DNA from: Spisula solida | Taxonomy: Eukaryota; Mollusca; Bivalvia; Venerida; Mactridae | Reading direction: 5' to 3' | DNA length: 64,000 nucleotides | Assembly (NCBI GenBank): GCA_947247005.1 | Contig: OX365948.1 | Location: forward strand, 56,671,401-56,735,400 | Part shown: positions 1 through 13,275 of the stretch, in pieces | How positions within the stretch are numbered: the first letter of the stretch is position 1 | How the letters are laid out: each line of letters starts with the position of its first letter | Notes under the pieces: generated by a model | Told to the model about the DNA's origin: nothing | The model's input: the letters and a program-made list of their open reading frames with translations, nothing else | Databases searched by the model: none | Translations under genes and position numbers: made by a program

Positions 1-1017
1 GTTCCCTTTGTGGAATCTTAATGAAACTTTTAGGAATAGTCTTCACTAGAGTTATGAGCGGGTAAAATTTCAAAATTTGGTTTTTATGAATGCAGTCTCA
101 AAACTTTCCGGACATCCCTCGCAAAAAGTTAGATATACCGAGCAGAACCCTGACGTCAGATCAAGATATTCCGGAGAAGTCTGAACCCTAAGCTCAGGAG
201 TCCATGTGACATTGGCGATATTGACTCTGTACTCTATAGTCTCGGCGATATCTAAAAATTAACAAATAGAAAAATATTTTTAAAATAAAATAAATTGGAT
301 GGATTTTTAAATATATTTTATGGTCCCATTTTGTTAACCCCGTTAATTTTTGTAATGATAACAGGTAAATGATACTTCAAAATTTGACATATATACATGT
401 ACACATAATTACAACTTTACAAAATCTAACATGTATCAACCTATTTAAAGGAATTATTTGTTGCCAACGTCTTAAAAGTTGTCAAAAAATGTCACAATAT
501 TTTGAGTGAAAACCTTTAATTTATCAAATAATGTACTCCATTGATATTTTTATTTTTATAATAATATTCAGAACAGAGCAGTGTCTACTCATAAACAGTC
601 TTAAAGTAACATTCATACAAGGGAGTTTGCTGGTTTCTTGTGGAAAAGTATAGGACTGGTATTCACAAAGCATCTTAAGGGAAAACTGAAATCTTTTGAC
701 TTAAGTTAAAAAATATTTGAGCTGCACATATTTCTAAAGAAACGAATAATAACCCATGTAGCCCTTTACATGATATTTCTTAACAATATTAAACATTGAT
801 AATCTTGATTTTCCTGTTTAGCTGATACACTAAACGAAATTTTAGGATCTTAAGAAAATTCTAAGTTCTTAAGATGCTTTGTGAACACCACCCCTGGTTA
901 TGATACAGTTCAGGCAAACAACTGGTTTGGTGAATCTAAAGCTGAAAAACAAGTAACTGAACAATAATTATTGCTGAGAAACGGCGCAAAACCTAAGTTA
1001 TCGAACTTAAACTAAGA
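1..1017. other. AT-rich flank downstream of gene D
   Basis: No gene is seen. A fold-back element fills 659-888 and the rest has no recognisable structure. Confidence 0.5.
659..888. mobile_element. Fold-back MITE
   Basis: The arms GTATTCACAAAGCATCTTAAG (659-679) and its complement (868-888) enclose about 190 AT-rich bases without coding capacity. Confidence 0.65.
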
Positions 1018-4000
1018 TCATTCACCTGTTTTGGTATTCTGTTTATTCTCCTCTTTCTTCAAAGGGTAGCCGGACATATTAACTCTCACAAATTCAAACC
1101 GTTCACGGTTTACTAGCCATGTGTCACCAAATAAGGTCCAGACTTTTCCCCCAATATGATACGTATCCATGCTTGCAGTGAACAGTCCGTCGATGATTAA
1201 TTTTGGTACAGGATCTGGACCGGCAAATACCAAGGAGTATGTGAAAGAAACAGGGGCATCTACATGGCGATTGGTTAATCTGAAACACAATCAAGCGTCA
1301 TAAACAATTTACAGTTAATTGGCGATCAGCAAAACATTAAGCTTGCTTAGAATTAGAAGGTCGTAAAAATTACATTATACACATTGAATAAACGAGTCAA
1401 ATTCCAGTTATCGCAATAAGGAGTACACGTTAAATTGTATAGTCTTGCAATAAGTCATACAGTGATAGGAAATCACCAGATGTTTCAATCACAATGAGTA
1501 ATATCAGTTGAATTGAATAGTATCCCAATAAGTTGTACAATGATTTGGTTTATACGCGGTGTTATAAGACACATGCATATTGGACATCTACAAGGGGTGT
1601 TCCAGAAATAATAGGACTTTTCTCATAACTTCTTACTAAACACTTACATTTAAATGAAATTTATCTCATATGTGTAGAATTTCATGCTCTATATACTGAT
1701 AACAACATTTTTTCGTTTTTGTTGGTGATGCTTATACAAAGCGTTGTCATAGAAACCATGTAACGCACTGGCGGGTCACACTGTAAAGTTTTATTAGTAA
1801 CCCTACTAAACACGCGAATATCTCAGTAACCACTGAATAAATAATATTGGCAAACTATGTGGCTTTACCTTGATGCTACTGACGTGTGCATGCAAACTTA
1901 CGAAGAAATCACTGTTTGTTTATTCTCCAAATTTGCATATTAAATGGTATCAAACACCGTGACCTTTGATTCATTCTTTTTCCATGTAAAAAGAAAAGAC
2001 CATTTTATTTTATTCTGTAACTGAGACAAGCAGTACTAATACGTACTAGGTTACTGCTAACTCAGGAGCAGTTTTGATACAATATGATAGAAAGTCGGAC
2101 AAGGAAGGCAGCACATAACCAGCCAAGCGCAGAAAACATATGCACAATGCCTCAAACACAACTGAACGAGAAAATGAACTGCCCAAGTCACAGCAGTCAA
2201 AAAGCTGAATAACCAAGTCTCAGCAATCAAAAAGCTGAATGCCCAAGCTGAATGACCTAGTTTCAACGGTAAGAAGACTGAAATACCTAGTTTTAGGTGT
2301 ATGAAGTCCTAAAACGTTAAAGAATAACAGTAATAAAAAGGCTGAATGCCCTAGTGCGGTACATCTTTTTGGTTATTACTTGAATTCCTACAACAAATGT
2401 ATATATTAATATATATTAATTGACTTGTCATGACTTCACAAGCTCATTCTGTGTGGTATTAACTTGTAGCACTAATTTTTAGGTTACTGTTAACAAAGCA
2501 GCAGTTTTACTAATGTGTATGCTACTTCTTTTTTTGTTTTCTTAATGCCAATTTATGAATTAAGCGTATAATTGACTTGTCATGACTTCACAGCTCAATC
2601 TGCGTTGTATCGACTTTGTTGACAACGTATTGAAACAACATAAATTAACATTTACTCATAATTAATGTTGTAAGCTTTTTATGATACTACAATTACATAC
2701 CAGCGTGTTTATTACACTGGTGTTTAATTGTAAATAATTATGGGAACCATGATATTTTTCACAATTCGTGTAATTACTTAAATAAGTTTTACATTGCTCA
2801 TAAGCTACATGAAAATGATTGTATTACGTAGGCGAACCTGAAAGTCACAGCGGCTGACAGCAGCTGTCAGTATTTGGCATGCGTTGGTGGCTAAGCGCTG
2901 ACGCCAATCCTGTTTGGCTTTCAATTGTCTGCGCGTGTTCAGTATGGAGTTTATATTCAACACAGGCATATATTGCGCCCTCGATAATGAGAAAGGCAGA
3001 TAATTTGGATGTTCTACAAAGGGGCGTCAATTTATCGGTGAGGCTTTTTAGTACGAAACTGACCATATCTGTTTACTTTAGTAATTTGCAACAGTTGCAA
3101 CAGTTGACCAAATCGAATTATGTTTGTAAACATCACATTATCCTGGGCGCACTTTAACACAAATTGTTTCTTTTAGTTTGACTTTCATAATTTCTAATAA
3201 AGGAAAATAATGATTTAATAACAACATAAACTCGACATAAACGTACATGTATTGTGTTGAATGTCTGTGAGAGGTTTCATGTGTTTATAATTTCTGTTTA
3301 AATTTGAAGCATTCAATGTTTATATTTGTTCTAATTGATTCCGCCGAAAATTTATGTTCTTATTCTTAAACTTTTAACTTTATACATTATATATTTGTTG
3401 TTATGTTTGCATGCATTATATCTATTTCAATTTTTTTACCATGTCCTGAACGTGATTGTACAGCACTTTTAAACGTGCAATTACATGATAAGAGTGCTAT
3501 ATAAATATGGTATAATAATAATATTAGATTGAGTGATGCATTCCCTGTCCGATTGTCTATTATCTTCTTACTCTGGTACTTTTATTTGGGAAAACTATAT
3601 AGCGATAACCAGTGAAATTTATGAAGTAAATAAAACACTGAATGGTACAAGTTAAGGTATCTTGAACATTTTGGTCATAAACCACTAAATGCATACGCGG
3701 ACCAAAATCGGATAGTCCTTACAGAAACTTATGTTTGCCTGGAAATGGTGATATGCCTTGACAAAGTGGAACTAGAATAATCTCATTGAGTTTAAAGGTA
3801 TTGTATACATGTAGTTAAATGAGTTAATGTGTTTCATCTTGAATATTTTGAGATTTTGGCATATTTGACAAAGCGAAAGTATACTAGGGTAAAACCTACA
3901 TTGGATCAGTCCGCGCGTCAGTAAAAATTTGTCGACCGCCTTTGACGAACAAAATCTTTCTTATATTAAACATGACCCCCTGTTTTTGGTCTTATTCTGT

Positions 4001-7000
4001 AGCTGAAACATACTGCCTTTCAATGATATAGGTCTGTCAACTGGCCATAGAATTTAACATGATATAATCTGGGACAATTGTCACTTTACATTGAGCTAAA
4101 GAACAATTTTATTTAGTGGTTTGTGACCTTAAAAACCACAAACCGTGTGATTGTTCATTGTGTGTTTTTTCTAATCTTGTTCCTACATACACAGAATGGC
4201 CGAATCATTACATTACAGAATCACCACCTGTGCCTAGACATATGAACAAATGCACTGCATCCAGCGGGGATTTCCCATCAGGTTTTTTGATAATCTGATC
4301 GAGAAAAGAAATGAGCTATCTATAGTTACTATAGTTCAACTAGAGACCGCGAAAACCTTCAGTGGTTAAACTATGGTAGAACTATGGTTAACATATTTCA
4401 ACTAGAGATCACGATAACCTTCAGTGGTTTAACTATGGTCTAACTATCGCTGGTTCGCGTTAATTCTTGTTTCATAGGCGCCATTTTGAAACTACTCTAA
4501 CACAAATATAAGTATAGGCGCAGATAATCAAACCTGCCCTGCGTTCAGGGAAAATCACGTGACGTACGTTTCGTACCTGGTACGCACCAGGTACGAAACG
4601 TTTCGTACCGTTTGCGCACCAGTTACGAAACGTTTTGTACCTGGTGCGAAACGTGCGTTACGTGGTTTTTCCTTGAACTATAATTTAGCGCCAAAACACA
4701 GCGGTAGTAAAAAGTAGAAACATTATTAATTAGTATCCCCAAATATCTCATTTACGAAGACAAGTATATTTATTCATAGTTTTTGTACAAGTACTTGTGT
4801 GTTTTATATGCAATGATGTAAGGTTTTTTGGGGATGATTCTCCGACGCCAATACAACCATTAGACGGGGAAAATAAATGGTGTTACCGTTCTGGAGCCCG
4901 AAAAGATGAGTAGAAAAATAAATAAGTTTTCTCACCGGAAGTTGTCAATGAAACATTTATGATATCTTTCTTTGACCGGATTTCCCGCTATAGGCTCTGT
5001 CCAGAAAATATTATTCATCTGAAGAACAAAACAAAAGCAACCCATAGCTGGCTTAGAGGTATAAGGTCGCAAATGCAAACATGCCATTTTGAGAAATCAA
5101 GATAATAAAAAAACGGTCTGAAAACTCTCGTTACTAAGGAAAATAGCAGTGTTACTTCAGTTTGGTCAACATGACTCCTTCCGATTTGTTTGAAGATGGG
5201 TCCCTTAAAGATGATCCTTAAGTTGCAGATTTCGAATATGTACGTGTGAGTCTCATAAGATGGAAATTAGCACTTATGACCATATATTCTTAGCCAGCGA
5301 TATACTAGTAGGTTGTCCATGATAATACTGTATAATATACATGTATACTTAAATGGGAATATAGTGAAATTATGAACGTAAATTCTTCTACCGCGAACAA
5401 ATATTTATTTTATATTCAGAAAAACAGGCTGTGTCCTTACTGCGTTTTTTGTAAGATCACGATTGGGATTAAACTCTCAATCATACTCATGATTGTTGTG
5501 AATAGGGTGCTGTTAAATCAAAGCACTTACTGTTATCTTAAACTTACACAAACATTTAAATTACATATTACTCTTTTGCAACTACAATTTGCGCCTGTCA
5601 GCCATCCCGCCCGAAATATACAATCAAGCAAGTAAGCAAGCACTCAATCAGTCGAGATCGAAAAAAATGAATGGACAAACGAAACTAAAAATACATTACT
5701 ATTCCACATATAGTTTGCTCCGCTTCTTTGAATTTCACTGAGTTTTTACTGGATAAATTATCCGCTGGTCTCCATGGCATTCCATAAATGTTGACTGTGA
5801 TCTTCGCCATCCAGCCATCTTCAATAAACAAAGGGATATGTTAACTTGGTGATTTATTTTGCACTACACAATACGGATTTGGATTTTTTGCTCATTCTGT
5901 ATTACTTTGAAACACATTAATTTCATGCATCTGTACAAATAATAGTGACAAAAATGTACTCAACGTTGGTTCGTCTTGGCTTTCACAGAATAAAAATACA
6001 TTATGTGAATACATGTTTTATTTCAAGTTTACATTTTGTAAAAATATATTAACAATCGGACAGGGAAGGAATGATTCACCAGCAGGTCCCAATTCCACGA
6101 ATAAACTTAAGTTATTGCTCAGCTAAGACTGTTATTTAGAATTTGTTATGTGATTTTAATTACAGTCTTGTTATGTAGATTGCTACCAGAAATTGTGTAT
6201 TTATTGCTAAAAAATGATATAGTAGGTGATTTTAGTATGAAATGGTTATAGAAATCCAACAGCAATGAACAATAATGAACTTCGTTCTTGAGCCTGTTAT
6301 AACAGACTTAAGTTTTTGCTTTAGATGTTTATAACTTTTAAGCATTATTTTCTGTTAAAATCGGACATATTATGCATTGCTTTATTAAGTTGGCATCTCA
6401 CTGTGATGCAACAATATATTCTAGTATGCATAAAAATATTTTAACCAACATAATATGTTTTTTAAAATAGCAGTCTCAGCTGAGCAATAACTTAAGTTTT
6501 ATCGTTGAATTGGGGAAAGACGCAGCAAAGCACGTAATCCCACTCCGACAGTCTGTTAACTCAGTCGGTCATACCACAGGAACTTTGCAATAAAATGAAT
6601 AAATAAAAACATGACTACATGTACACAGTCTACACTGTTAAAATAAAGATAGGATTGCAATGTATTGTACATGTAAGGGTACCACAGGAACTATTCTCAT
6701 ACAAATTTATCTGTCAAGTTTTTATAGAGAAAATATGTGTATGAGAATAGTTCGTGGGATACTCGTTGAAGTACAATACATTTCAATCCTGTCTATAGTT
6801 TAATAGTGCAGACTGTGTAGTTATGTTTATATATATTTGATTACAAGTCCCTGTTGTCAAACACATCCGAAGCAAGAACCAGAAGACAAGAACGGATCAA
6901 GAGGACGGTTACACATCACAAGGACAACCCAAGAGGACGATTACACATCACAAGGACAACACAAGAGGACGATTACACATCACAAGGACAACCCAAGAGG

Positions 7001-7467
7001 GCGATTACACATCACAAGGACAACCCAAGAGGACGATTACACATCACAAGGCAACCCAAGAGGACGATTACACATCACAAGGACAACCCAAGAGGACGAT
7101 TACACATCACAAGGACAACCCAAGAGGACGATTACACATCACAAGGACAACCCAAGAGGACGATTACACATCACAAGGACAACCCAAGAGGACGATTACA
7201 CATCACAAGGACAACCCAAGAGGACGATTACACATCACAAGGACAACCCACGAGGACGATTACACATCACAAGAACAACCCACATATAAACTCAATAGAT
7301 ACAGTGTACATTCACGTTTGAAAGAAAAGAAGCGGCCTTATTCTTAACAACGAAATTGCAGAAGGGCACAAACAAAATGAACAGTTCTAAAATGGAACAG
7401 TAGCCAAATGTTCTCTTGTAATTTTCTTTTTAAACTATAAAGTTGATTATACATACATAAAAGCAGG

Positions 7468-7507
<40 letters not shown>

Positions 7508-8036
7508 CTTCCGATTTGGTATGGATTTCGACAAATAGCACTGAGACTTTAACTATTTACGATGCACCAAACCTTACACTTACCGTACACAAAGACAACC
7601 TTACGGAACATGACAATATTATAAAAGTTTTTCGCCATGTAATACCCCCTAATCAAAAGATGTACGTATATAAAAATAATTTATGTTGATTCTGTGCCGG
7701 TGGCCACTATGTCAAATAAAGTAGTGTCATTGTCTGATGGCTACACAGACATGTAATAAGAGAACACCAATCGAGTAGCACAGACTGTACCTAATGACCT
7801 AGAGCAACAAGAGAGCAAAATTGCAAGACAAAGTAGCAGACAAGCATCAAAACCTGTCGTCCGGAAAGGCTTTGGGTAAGGCATATTTATAGACCCTGCG
7901 TAGTGTCTATACATCTAACAATGAAACAGGAAGCATTGTGGCGAACTACATATTTATAATTTTCATAAGACTTACCTTCTAATCCGAGCGTCACTCTGGT
8001 AAGAAGTAGAACACATAAACCGACCCCAGCCAACAT
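1018..8036 (-). CDS. Gene D: small secreted SEA-like domain protein (4 exons, complete)
   Basis: Exons on the minus strand: 8036-7976, 5818-5700, 5018-4936, 1279-1018 (525 coding bases, 174 residues). Exon 1 starts at ATG 8036 and encodes a hydrophobic signal peptide (MLAGVGLCVLLLTRVTLG) ending at a GTAAGT donor. Junction phases run 1, 0, 2 and all match, with AG acceptors at each exon. After the signal peptide, the order of features fits a SEA domain: a strand (AKITVNIYGM), a Ser/Lys-rich turn, a helix (FKEAEQTICGIMNNIF), a strand (YHKCFIDNFR), a strand (VSFTYSLVF) and a C-terminal helix (PKLIIDGLF). Two cysteines outside the signal peptide (TICG, HKCF) could pair. The GSVVV autocleavage motif typical of mucin SEA domains is absent. 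Fold assignment is by pattern only. Intron 1 carries a 32-bp tandem array, a TA repeat and a fold-back element. The partner and role are unknown. Confidence 0.66.
2085..2360 (+). repeat. Dispersed repeat family F1 (gene D intron 3)
   Basis: Carries the family hallmarks: a 'gacaaggaaggcagcac...accagcc' block and degenerate internal repeats of 'aaaaagctgaatgcccaagctgaatgacctag'-type sequence. Other copies are listed at 9712, 10425, 14707, 24425, 33480, 35215, 36445, 37665 and 47865. Confidence 0.6.
3430..3525 (+). repeat. SINE/LINE-like 3' tail
   Basis: The segment 'agagtgctatataaatatggtataataataat' is a stem followed by a short ATA-type tail, as at the 3' end of some tRNA-derived SINEs and CR1-like LINEs. 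No internal promoter was found. Confidence 0.35.
4225..4310. repeat. Repeat shared in inverse orientation with 17340-17410
   Basis: Contains GCACTGCATCCAGCGGGGAT followed by 'ttcccatcaggttttttgata'. The reverse complement occurs at 17340-17410 next to the dead retrotransposon in gene B. It is probably a fragment of one mobile-element family. Confidence 0.5.
4315..4450. repeat. Two-copy short tandem duplication
   Basis: 'ttcaactagaga...cttcagtggttaaactatgg' occurs twice about 65 bases apart, with further 'actatggt' echoes. Confidence 0.5.
4566..4601. repeat. Perfect 16-bp-arm palindrome in a GTACGAAACG cluster
   Basis: The arm ACGTTTCGTACCTGGT and its exact complement are separated by ACGC. 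Diverged copies of the same half-sites follow to about 4660. Confidence 0.8.
6088..6515. mobile_element. Fold-back MITE, family F3 copy 1 (gene D intron 1)
   Basis: The ends 'cccaattccacgaataaac' and 'gttgaattgggg' are complementary, followed inward by complementary 'aacttaagttattgctcagct' arms. A second copy is at 53781-54217. Confidence 0.7.
6893..7282. repeat. 32-bp minisatellite, about 12 copies
   Basis: The unit contains CCCAAGAGGACGATTACACA and then 'tcacaaggacaa', with a period of exactly 32 (for example 6901, 6933, 6965). One unit near 7050 is shortened. Because 32 is not a multiple of three, the open frames across it change with each unit and are not proteins. It lies in gene D intron 1. 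Confidence 0.9.
7471..7504. repeat. (TA)n microsatellite
   Basis: About 17 uninterrupted TA dinucleotides in gene D intron 1. Confidence 0.95.
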
Positions 8037-9184
8037 TATAATGAAACTACAAATAGTATTTTACTAATTTAAAAAAGGTAAATGAAATAATTATATCATA
8101 TACTGAAATAATACTTGCATTATTCTTATTATTTATCAAATAATAATTGACTTATTTATTATTATTACATATTGTTATTATTACTATTACTTATTTATTA
8201 TTATCATCATCATAATAATATTGGCATATTACACCAATACGTAAAATAATAATTGAAATATCAGTTACGTATAATTTTACAAATTTAGTGATTAAATTTG
8301 TCACAAAAAAATTATACTATATTGTTATGATCAGCTTTTACCATTCAAATGCCTACTTTAAACAGTATTTTAATGTATAATTTCATTTTGAGAATTGTTT
8401 TATTGAAACGATTTTGTACAATTGATGGTGTGCGTAATATCCCAGGTGAACGTTATATCCAAAGCAAATCCTTGATTTACATCAACATACCAAATCGAAT
8501 TATCTAAATGTTTAGAACAGACAGGATGTTTCTATTAAGATATGTAGATTCTAATATTAATAAAAAAACACTCAACGCAATAGTTTCTCAGTTACACTCA
8601 TATATATACATCTAGTTATGCAGACACTAAATGTACACGTGTACAAATTTTATTGCACACCTGTGATTTGTTTTATTTTTGGCATATCACATTATTGTTC
8701 ATAACTATTAACTTGATACCCATAAATATTCGTGCTTGTCCGTCGACTAATCAGTTTTGTTTTTTAACCTGTCAACGCATTCATATGGTATAGTACAATT
8801 ACGAAAACACACGATGTTTAATTTCAGCAGGTAAATAATCTTGTAAAGTACATATATACTGTGAATAATATTTTTCATAAGTTAGACACCATAAGTGTGA
8901 CATGCTGACGTAAGTAATGACACATTTTTTCATATTTGACATGGACATACATTCTTTGCGTGGTTGTTTGTTTTCGTGTACAAGCCGTTCATGCAAGCTC
9001 TTTAATTGCAAATTGTTGTGATAATCATATATAAAAGTAAAATGGTGTGAGATCGTGACCCTGGTTGGTTTCCAGAATGCTGGCACCTGTATTTGTTAAA
9101 ACTTATATATATGCATGTAATTTGGCTTGTCTATTCAACGTATCTGGTATATAAGTTTGTTATATATTGTGAGATTTGGAAATA

Positions 9185-9602
9185 CAGTCAACTCTAGTTA
9201 TCTCGAACTCGGTCATATTGATTTTTTCGTTTTTTAAAATCCCGATTTTTGTCAATATGAAAAATGGCCACCTATCTAATTCAGATTAAAACATTCAAAT
9301 GTTCGTGAACCACTTTTGATAGCAAAAGTCACGGTTCTCGAATTTTTCGAATATTTCAATCTGTTTGTTGCCTTAACCAAACATTAAAGCTAGAAACCAA
9401 AGTCTCGTCAGAAAGCCGTACTTGCAAACTTATGTTAGTGGAATTTTCTTAAAAATACGACGAAATCCCAGACTCGATAAAACCCGTACGGTGACTTCGA
9501 ACGGAACAAAGTGGCTTTCGAACTTACCGAAATCTCGAATTTTCGTTCATGTCGAAGTGTTTCTTACGGTCCCGAAAAAATCGAGATTACGAGAGTTGAC
9601 TG
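9185..9602. mobile_element. Pogo/Tigger-like MITE, copy 1
   Basis: The termini CAGTCAACTCTAGTTATCTC and its near-complement (cgagattacgagagttgactg) are flanked by TA on both sides. There is no transposase. The second copy is 39385-40179. Confidence 0.75.
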
Positions 9603-9711
9603 TACAATGTAACTTGGCAAATTTGTTCACTATTAGATAATGTGTAGCTTAGACAAACTATGTCAACATTTCTAACGTGCGTTTTTCTGCAACTTTGCAA
9701 AAAGATAATAA

Positions 9712-9975
9712 TAAGTTGCACAGGAAAGGCAGCACTCAACTTAACCAGCCGAGTATAGAAAACATAAAACATACCATACAAGACACAATGTCCAACACTC
9801 AACCGAACGGGAAATGATCCACTCAAGCAAAAAGGCTGAATGAACTAGTTTCAGCAAAGAAGAGTTGAGAGCCCAAGCTAAATGAACTAGTTACAGCAAT
9901 CAAAAAGCTGAATGCCCAAGCTGAATGACCTAATTGCGACTGTTAAACGGCTGAAATACCTAGCTTTAACTTCAA
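9712..9975 (+). repeat. Dispersed repeat family F1
   Basis: Contains 'cacaggaaaggcagcactcaacttaaccagcc' and the internal 'aagctgaatg' block. Confidence 0.6.
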
Positions 9976-10089
9976 TCTCCCATTTGAATAAAAATTGTTG
10001 TGCTTTTTTGAGTCAATATTCACATAAAACCTGTGAAGTGGAATTGCTGCGGGTTGACATAATCTGTCTGATGGCATTTATTTCACGTT

Positions 10090-10378
10090 TTTATGCCCCG
10101 GCATCTACTGATGCAGGAGGCATATAATGATTGTCCTGTCCGTCCGTCAGTTCGTCTGAAAATGTTAACCAAAACCTTCAAGTTGTTGAAACTCAAAATA
10201 TTTTTGAAGTCTATCAAGGCATTGCTTTCAAACTTGGAATGTTTGTTAACCATCATAAACAGCTAACATTGTCAACGCCATGTATCACTATCCAACATTT
10301 CAACAGAATTATAACCCCTGATGAGTTAGATAGTTTTTATAGACAAGGCTTTCACGGGGGCATACGCTCTAATTGAAC
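10090..10378. repeat. GCCCCGGCAT/GGGGGCAT repeat
   Basis: Begins 'atgccccggcatctactgatgcagg' and ends 'cacgggggcatacgc', giving short inverted ends. An internal 'gtccgtccgtcagttcgtct' resembles widespread bivalve repeats. Confidence 0.55.
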
Positions 10379-10424
10379 GCAGTCTTGTAAAACATGTACA
10401 TTTGCTCTATTTCTTATAAAAGCA

Positions 10425-10770
10425 ATTGCAGAGCACTAGGTCATTGGGCTAGGGCTTTCAGCTTTTGTATTGCTAAAACTAGTTCATTCAGCTGAAACCA
10501 TGGCATTTAGCTTTTTAATCAGTTTTTATTACTGTTAATCTTTAACATTTTAGGAATCAGACTGTTAAAACGAAGTTTTACTGTTGAAACTAGGTCATTC
10601 AGCTTGGGCATTTAGATTTTGGATTGCTGAAACTAGTTCATTCAGCCTTTTGACAGCTGGGACTTGAGCAGTTCGGTTTTGTGTTGGGCATTGTACCTTG
10701 TATGTTTTTTATACTTTTTGCGCTCGGCTGGTTAAGTTGAGTGATGCCTTTCCAGTCAAACTTATTAATA
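10425..10770 (-). repeat. Dispersed repeat family F1, reverse orientation
   Basis: Reads 'ctcggctggttaagttgagtgatgcctttcc' on the plus strand, the complement of the F1 head, and carries several 'ctagttcattcagct' internal repeats. Confidence 0.6.
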
Positions 10771-11126
10771 TCTTTTTAAGAGCAAATGAAACTAGTGCTG
10801 CTTTGTGGACAAAGATGTGTATCTAAGTAAAACCACCCACCAATGGGCACCATAAAATGTTTGTTTTTATTTTCCCATGCTACTCAGGGCAAGGTAGTTT
10901 AAAGTCATATCTCTCTTTGCAACAATACATCCGTTTTCTTCAAATCATCCGAAAACAAACTTTATTATGTCGTGTAAAGCAAGGGAGACCAACAGGCCTG
11001 TCATTTCTGATGCATTTCTACGAGGATTATCGACATTTTGCTCCTAGTACAGACTTACCGGCAAGTCCGCTATTTTATAAAATACGACACGTTAATTAAC
11101 CATTTCCACAATGACTACTATGTCAG

Positions 11127-11465
11127 CAATGTTAGAAGTACCAATAGCACAGGCAGAGGTATTATAGATAGATATAGTATGACAACAAGTATAGGAGCAA
11201 TGTAAGAAGTACCAGGAGCGCCCATAGAGGTATTATACATAGATATAGTATGACAACAAGTATAGGAGCAATGTAAGAAGTACCAGGAGCGCCCATAGAG
11301 GTATTATACATAGATATTGTATGGCTACATGTATAGGAGCAATGTAAGAAGTACCAGGGGCGACCATAGAGGTATTATACATAGATATTGTATGGCTACA
11401 TGTATAGGAGCAATGTTAGAAGTACCAGTAGCACCAGTGGAGGTACCATACATAGATATAATATT
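11127..11465. repeat. 71-bp tandem repeat, about 5 copies
   Basis: 'gcaatgt(a/t)agaagtacca' recurs at 11197, 11268 and 11339, exactly 71 bases apart, with a weaker copy on each side. Confidence 0.85.
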
Positions 11466-12002
11466 TATTGTGTACATGAATAATAGATTCGACAGAAAAT
11501 GCCAAAAAAAATAAAAATCCAAAAAAATGTCATAAGGTCCTTTTCTCAGATCTTGGCTCATATATATAGTATGCCTAAAATCTTACCTTGCTTTGTCGTG
11601 GATTCATATTTCCCTTCCTTTGTTGTCCCATTCAGTACATTATATGATCTCCATCATCTATCAACACAGCCGTTTTACAAACGACCGGTTTGACATACTT
11701 TAACCTTCGCTCTCTTGAAGCCCATGGTCCTTGGCTAATTAGGCAGGGGAAACCGGATGACTACTCACCAACAACGGTCTCAGTCGAATGCAAACAAAAC
11801 AATAAACAACAAACTTCAAACTTTTGACTTAAACACATCCCGCTTTTCAAACGTGGTTTTTACTTGAGGCAATATATATACAGTGTAGTGTTTGAATTGG
11901 GAAGTTCGAAGTCACCACCAAAAAACTCGCCAACTTGGTTTACTAGTACAAAATGTATAACAGCGGCGAGGGTAAACGCATCCAATAAGTTCTCTGTTCA
12001 CC

Positions 12003-12134
12003 ATGGGTCAGTGTAGTAGTTTTCACGATGATGATGCTGGTATTCCCGTTGGAATTGTTTGTAGTGTTCCCAAGGCTAACTTGGTACTGGGGAGCGCTTT
12101 TGAACAGGTCACATGTCCATGTTTAAACTACTAA
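12003..12134 (+). CDS. Small ORF or first exon with N-terminal MGQCSS lipidation-type start
   Basis: An ATG in a strong Kozak context (TTCACCATGG) opens a 43-residue frame starting MGQCSSFHDDDAGIPVG and ending at TAA. Gly2 with Ser6 fits N-myristoylation and Cys4 a palmitoylation site. A TATATATA stretch lies about 125 bases upstream. GT sites inside the frame could be donors, so it may be a 5' exon. No matching downstream exon could be placed, because the best nearby one needs phase 2. The product is not recognised. Confidence 0.3.
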   Translation: MGQCSSFHDDDAGIPVGIVCSVPKANLVLGSAFEQVTCPCLNY

Positions 12135-13092
12135 TAATTATGCTATCGCTGCTCAGATATAACAAGTTTATTTTATGCCGTATTTGTGATATTTTCGTTG
12201 ACTCTTGTCATGAAACATGCATTCTAAACTCTCGAGGTGGTGTATGTGTTTTTGTTACAATTGTCTGAAATTTGACATACAGCTGTGACAAAGTTGCTGA
12301 GCATTACTTGTAAGTAAACACGGAACACTTGCTAGCTGACCGCCGAATCTCAATGGAAAAGATGGTCTTTGCCCAACGTGCCTGGCTCAGCTGTTTAAGG
12401 TCATCAAACATTGGAACACCAGCAATCAAAGCGTAGACGGACTACAGGGTAGTAGTATGTCCGTGCAAGTACAGTAAAATATATTTCATTTTCATCCAAT
12501 TTGCTGAAGTGGGTCTTACTGTGTACATGTATATTTATACGAACCTTGTGTAAGGTGTTTGTATGTGAACTTCTTTTCATCTGGATTACAAGTACAAGTT
12601 ACAAGCCATACACTCACCCACTTTTCTAATTGGTCACTTTTCAAACCCGAATCACCTTAACTGTTATCATATTATTTGATTATACTTTGCACAGGTTTTA
12701 TGTATGGACTCAACCTTGATCGCATGACTGACCATGTATACTTTCTAATGAATAAAGTGTTAGGACAATATCATAACAAGTTTGCGTTCAAAATATCATC
12801 AAACATTATGATCACAGTTAAACGTATTTGGGGTTAGAAAAGTGACCAATTAGAAAAGTGTTTCAGTGTATATGTTGACGCATGTCCTGTTTAAGGTGTC
12901 ACATTATCATAGTCTTCAGGCCGTCTTAGTTGCGTCCTACAGTTATGGCACATTGTTTTTATCAATAATGTTTTCCAAAGTAAAACTCTCTCTGTAGATG
13001 CATTCTTTATCAACTACGTAATACATGTGTGTGTTGTCCACGTAAGCACATACTAGTCATACAACTATATCTGCTATATCATTTGTTCCTTG

Positions 13093-13275
<183 letters not shown>

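Noticed and set aside
2845..3066. 73-codon minus frame and overlapping plus frame
   Set aside because: An acceptor-like AG precedes it and a GT follows, but the frame ends in a stop before the GT and the phases do not fit gene D.
6837..7321. 150- and 155-codon frames of the TSQGQ/RGRLHITRT type
   Set aside because: They are products of the 32-bp minisatellite, whose period shifts frame each unit, and lie in an intron of gene D.
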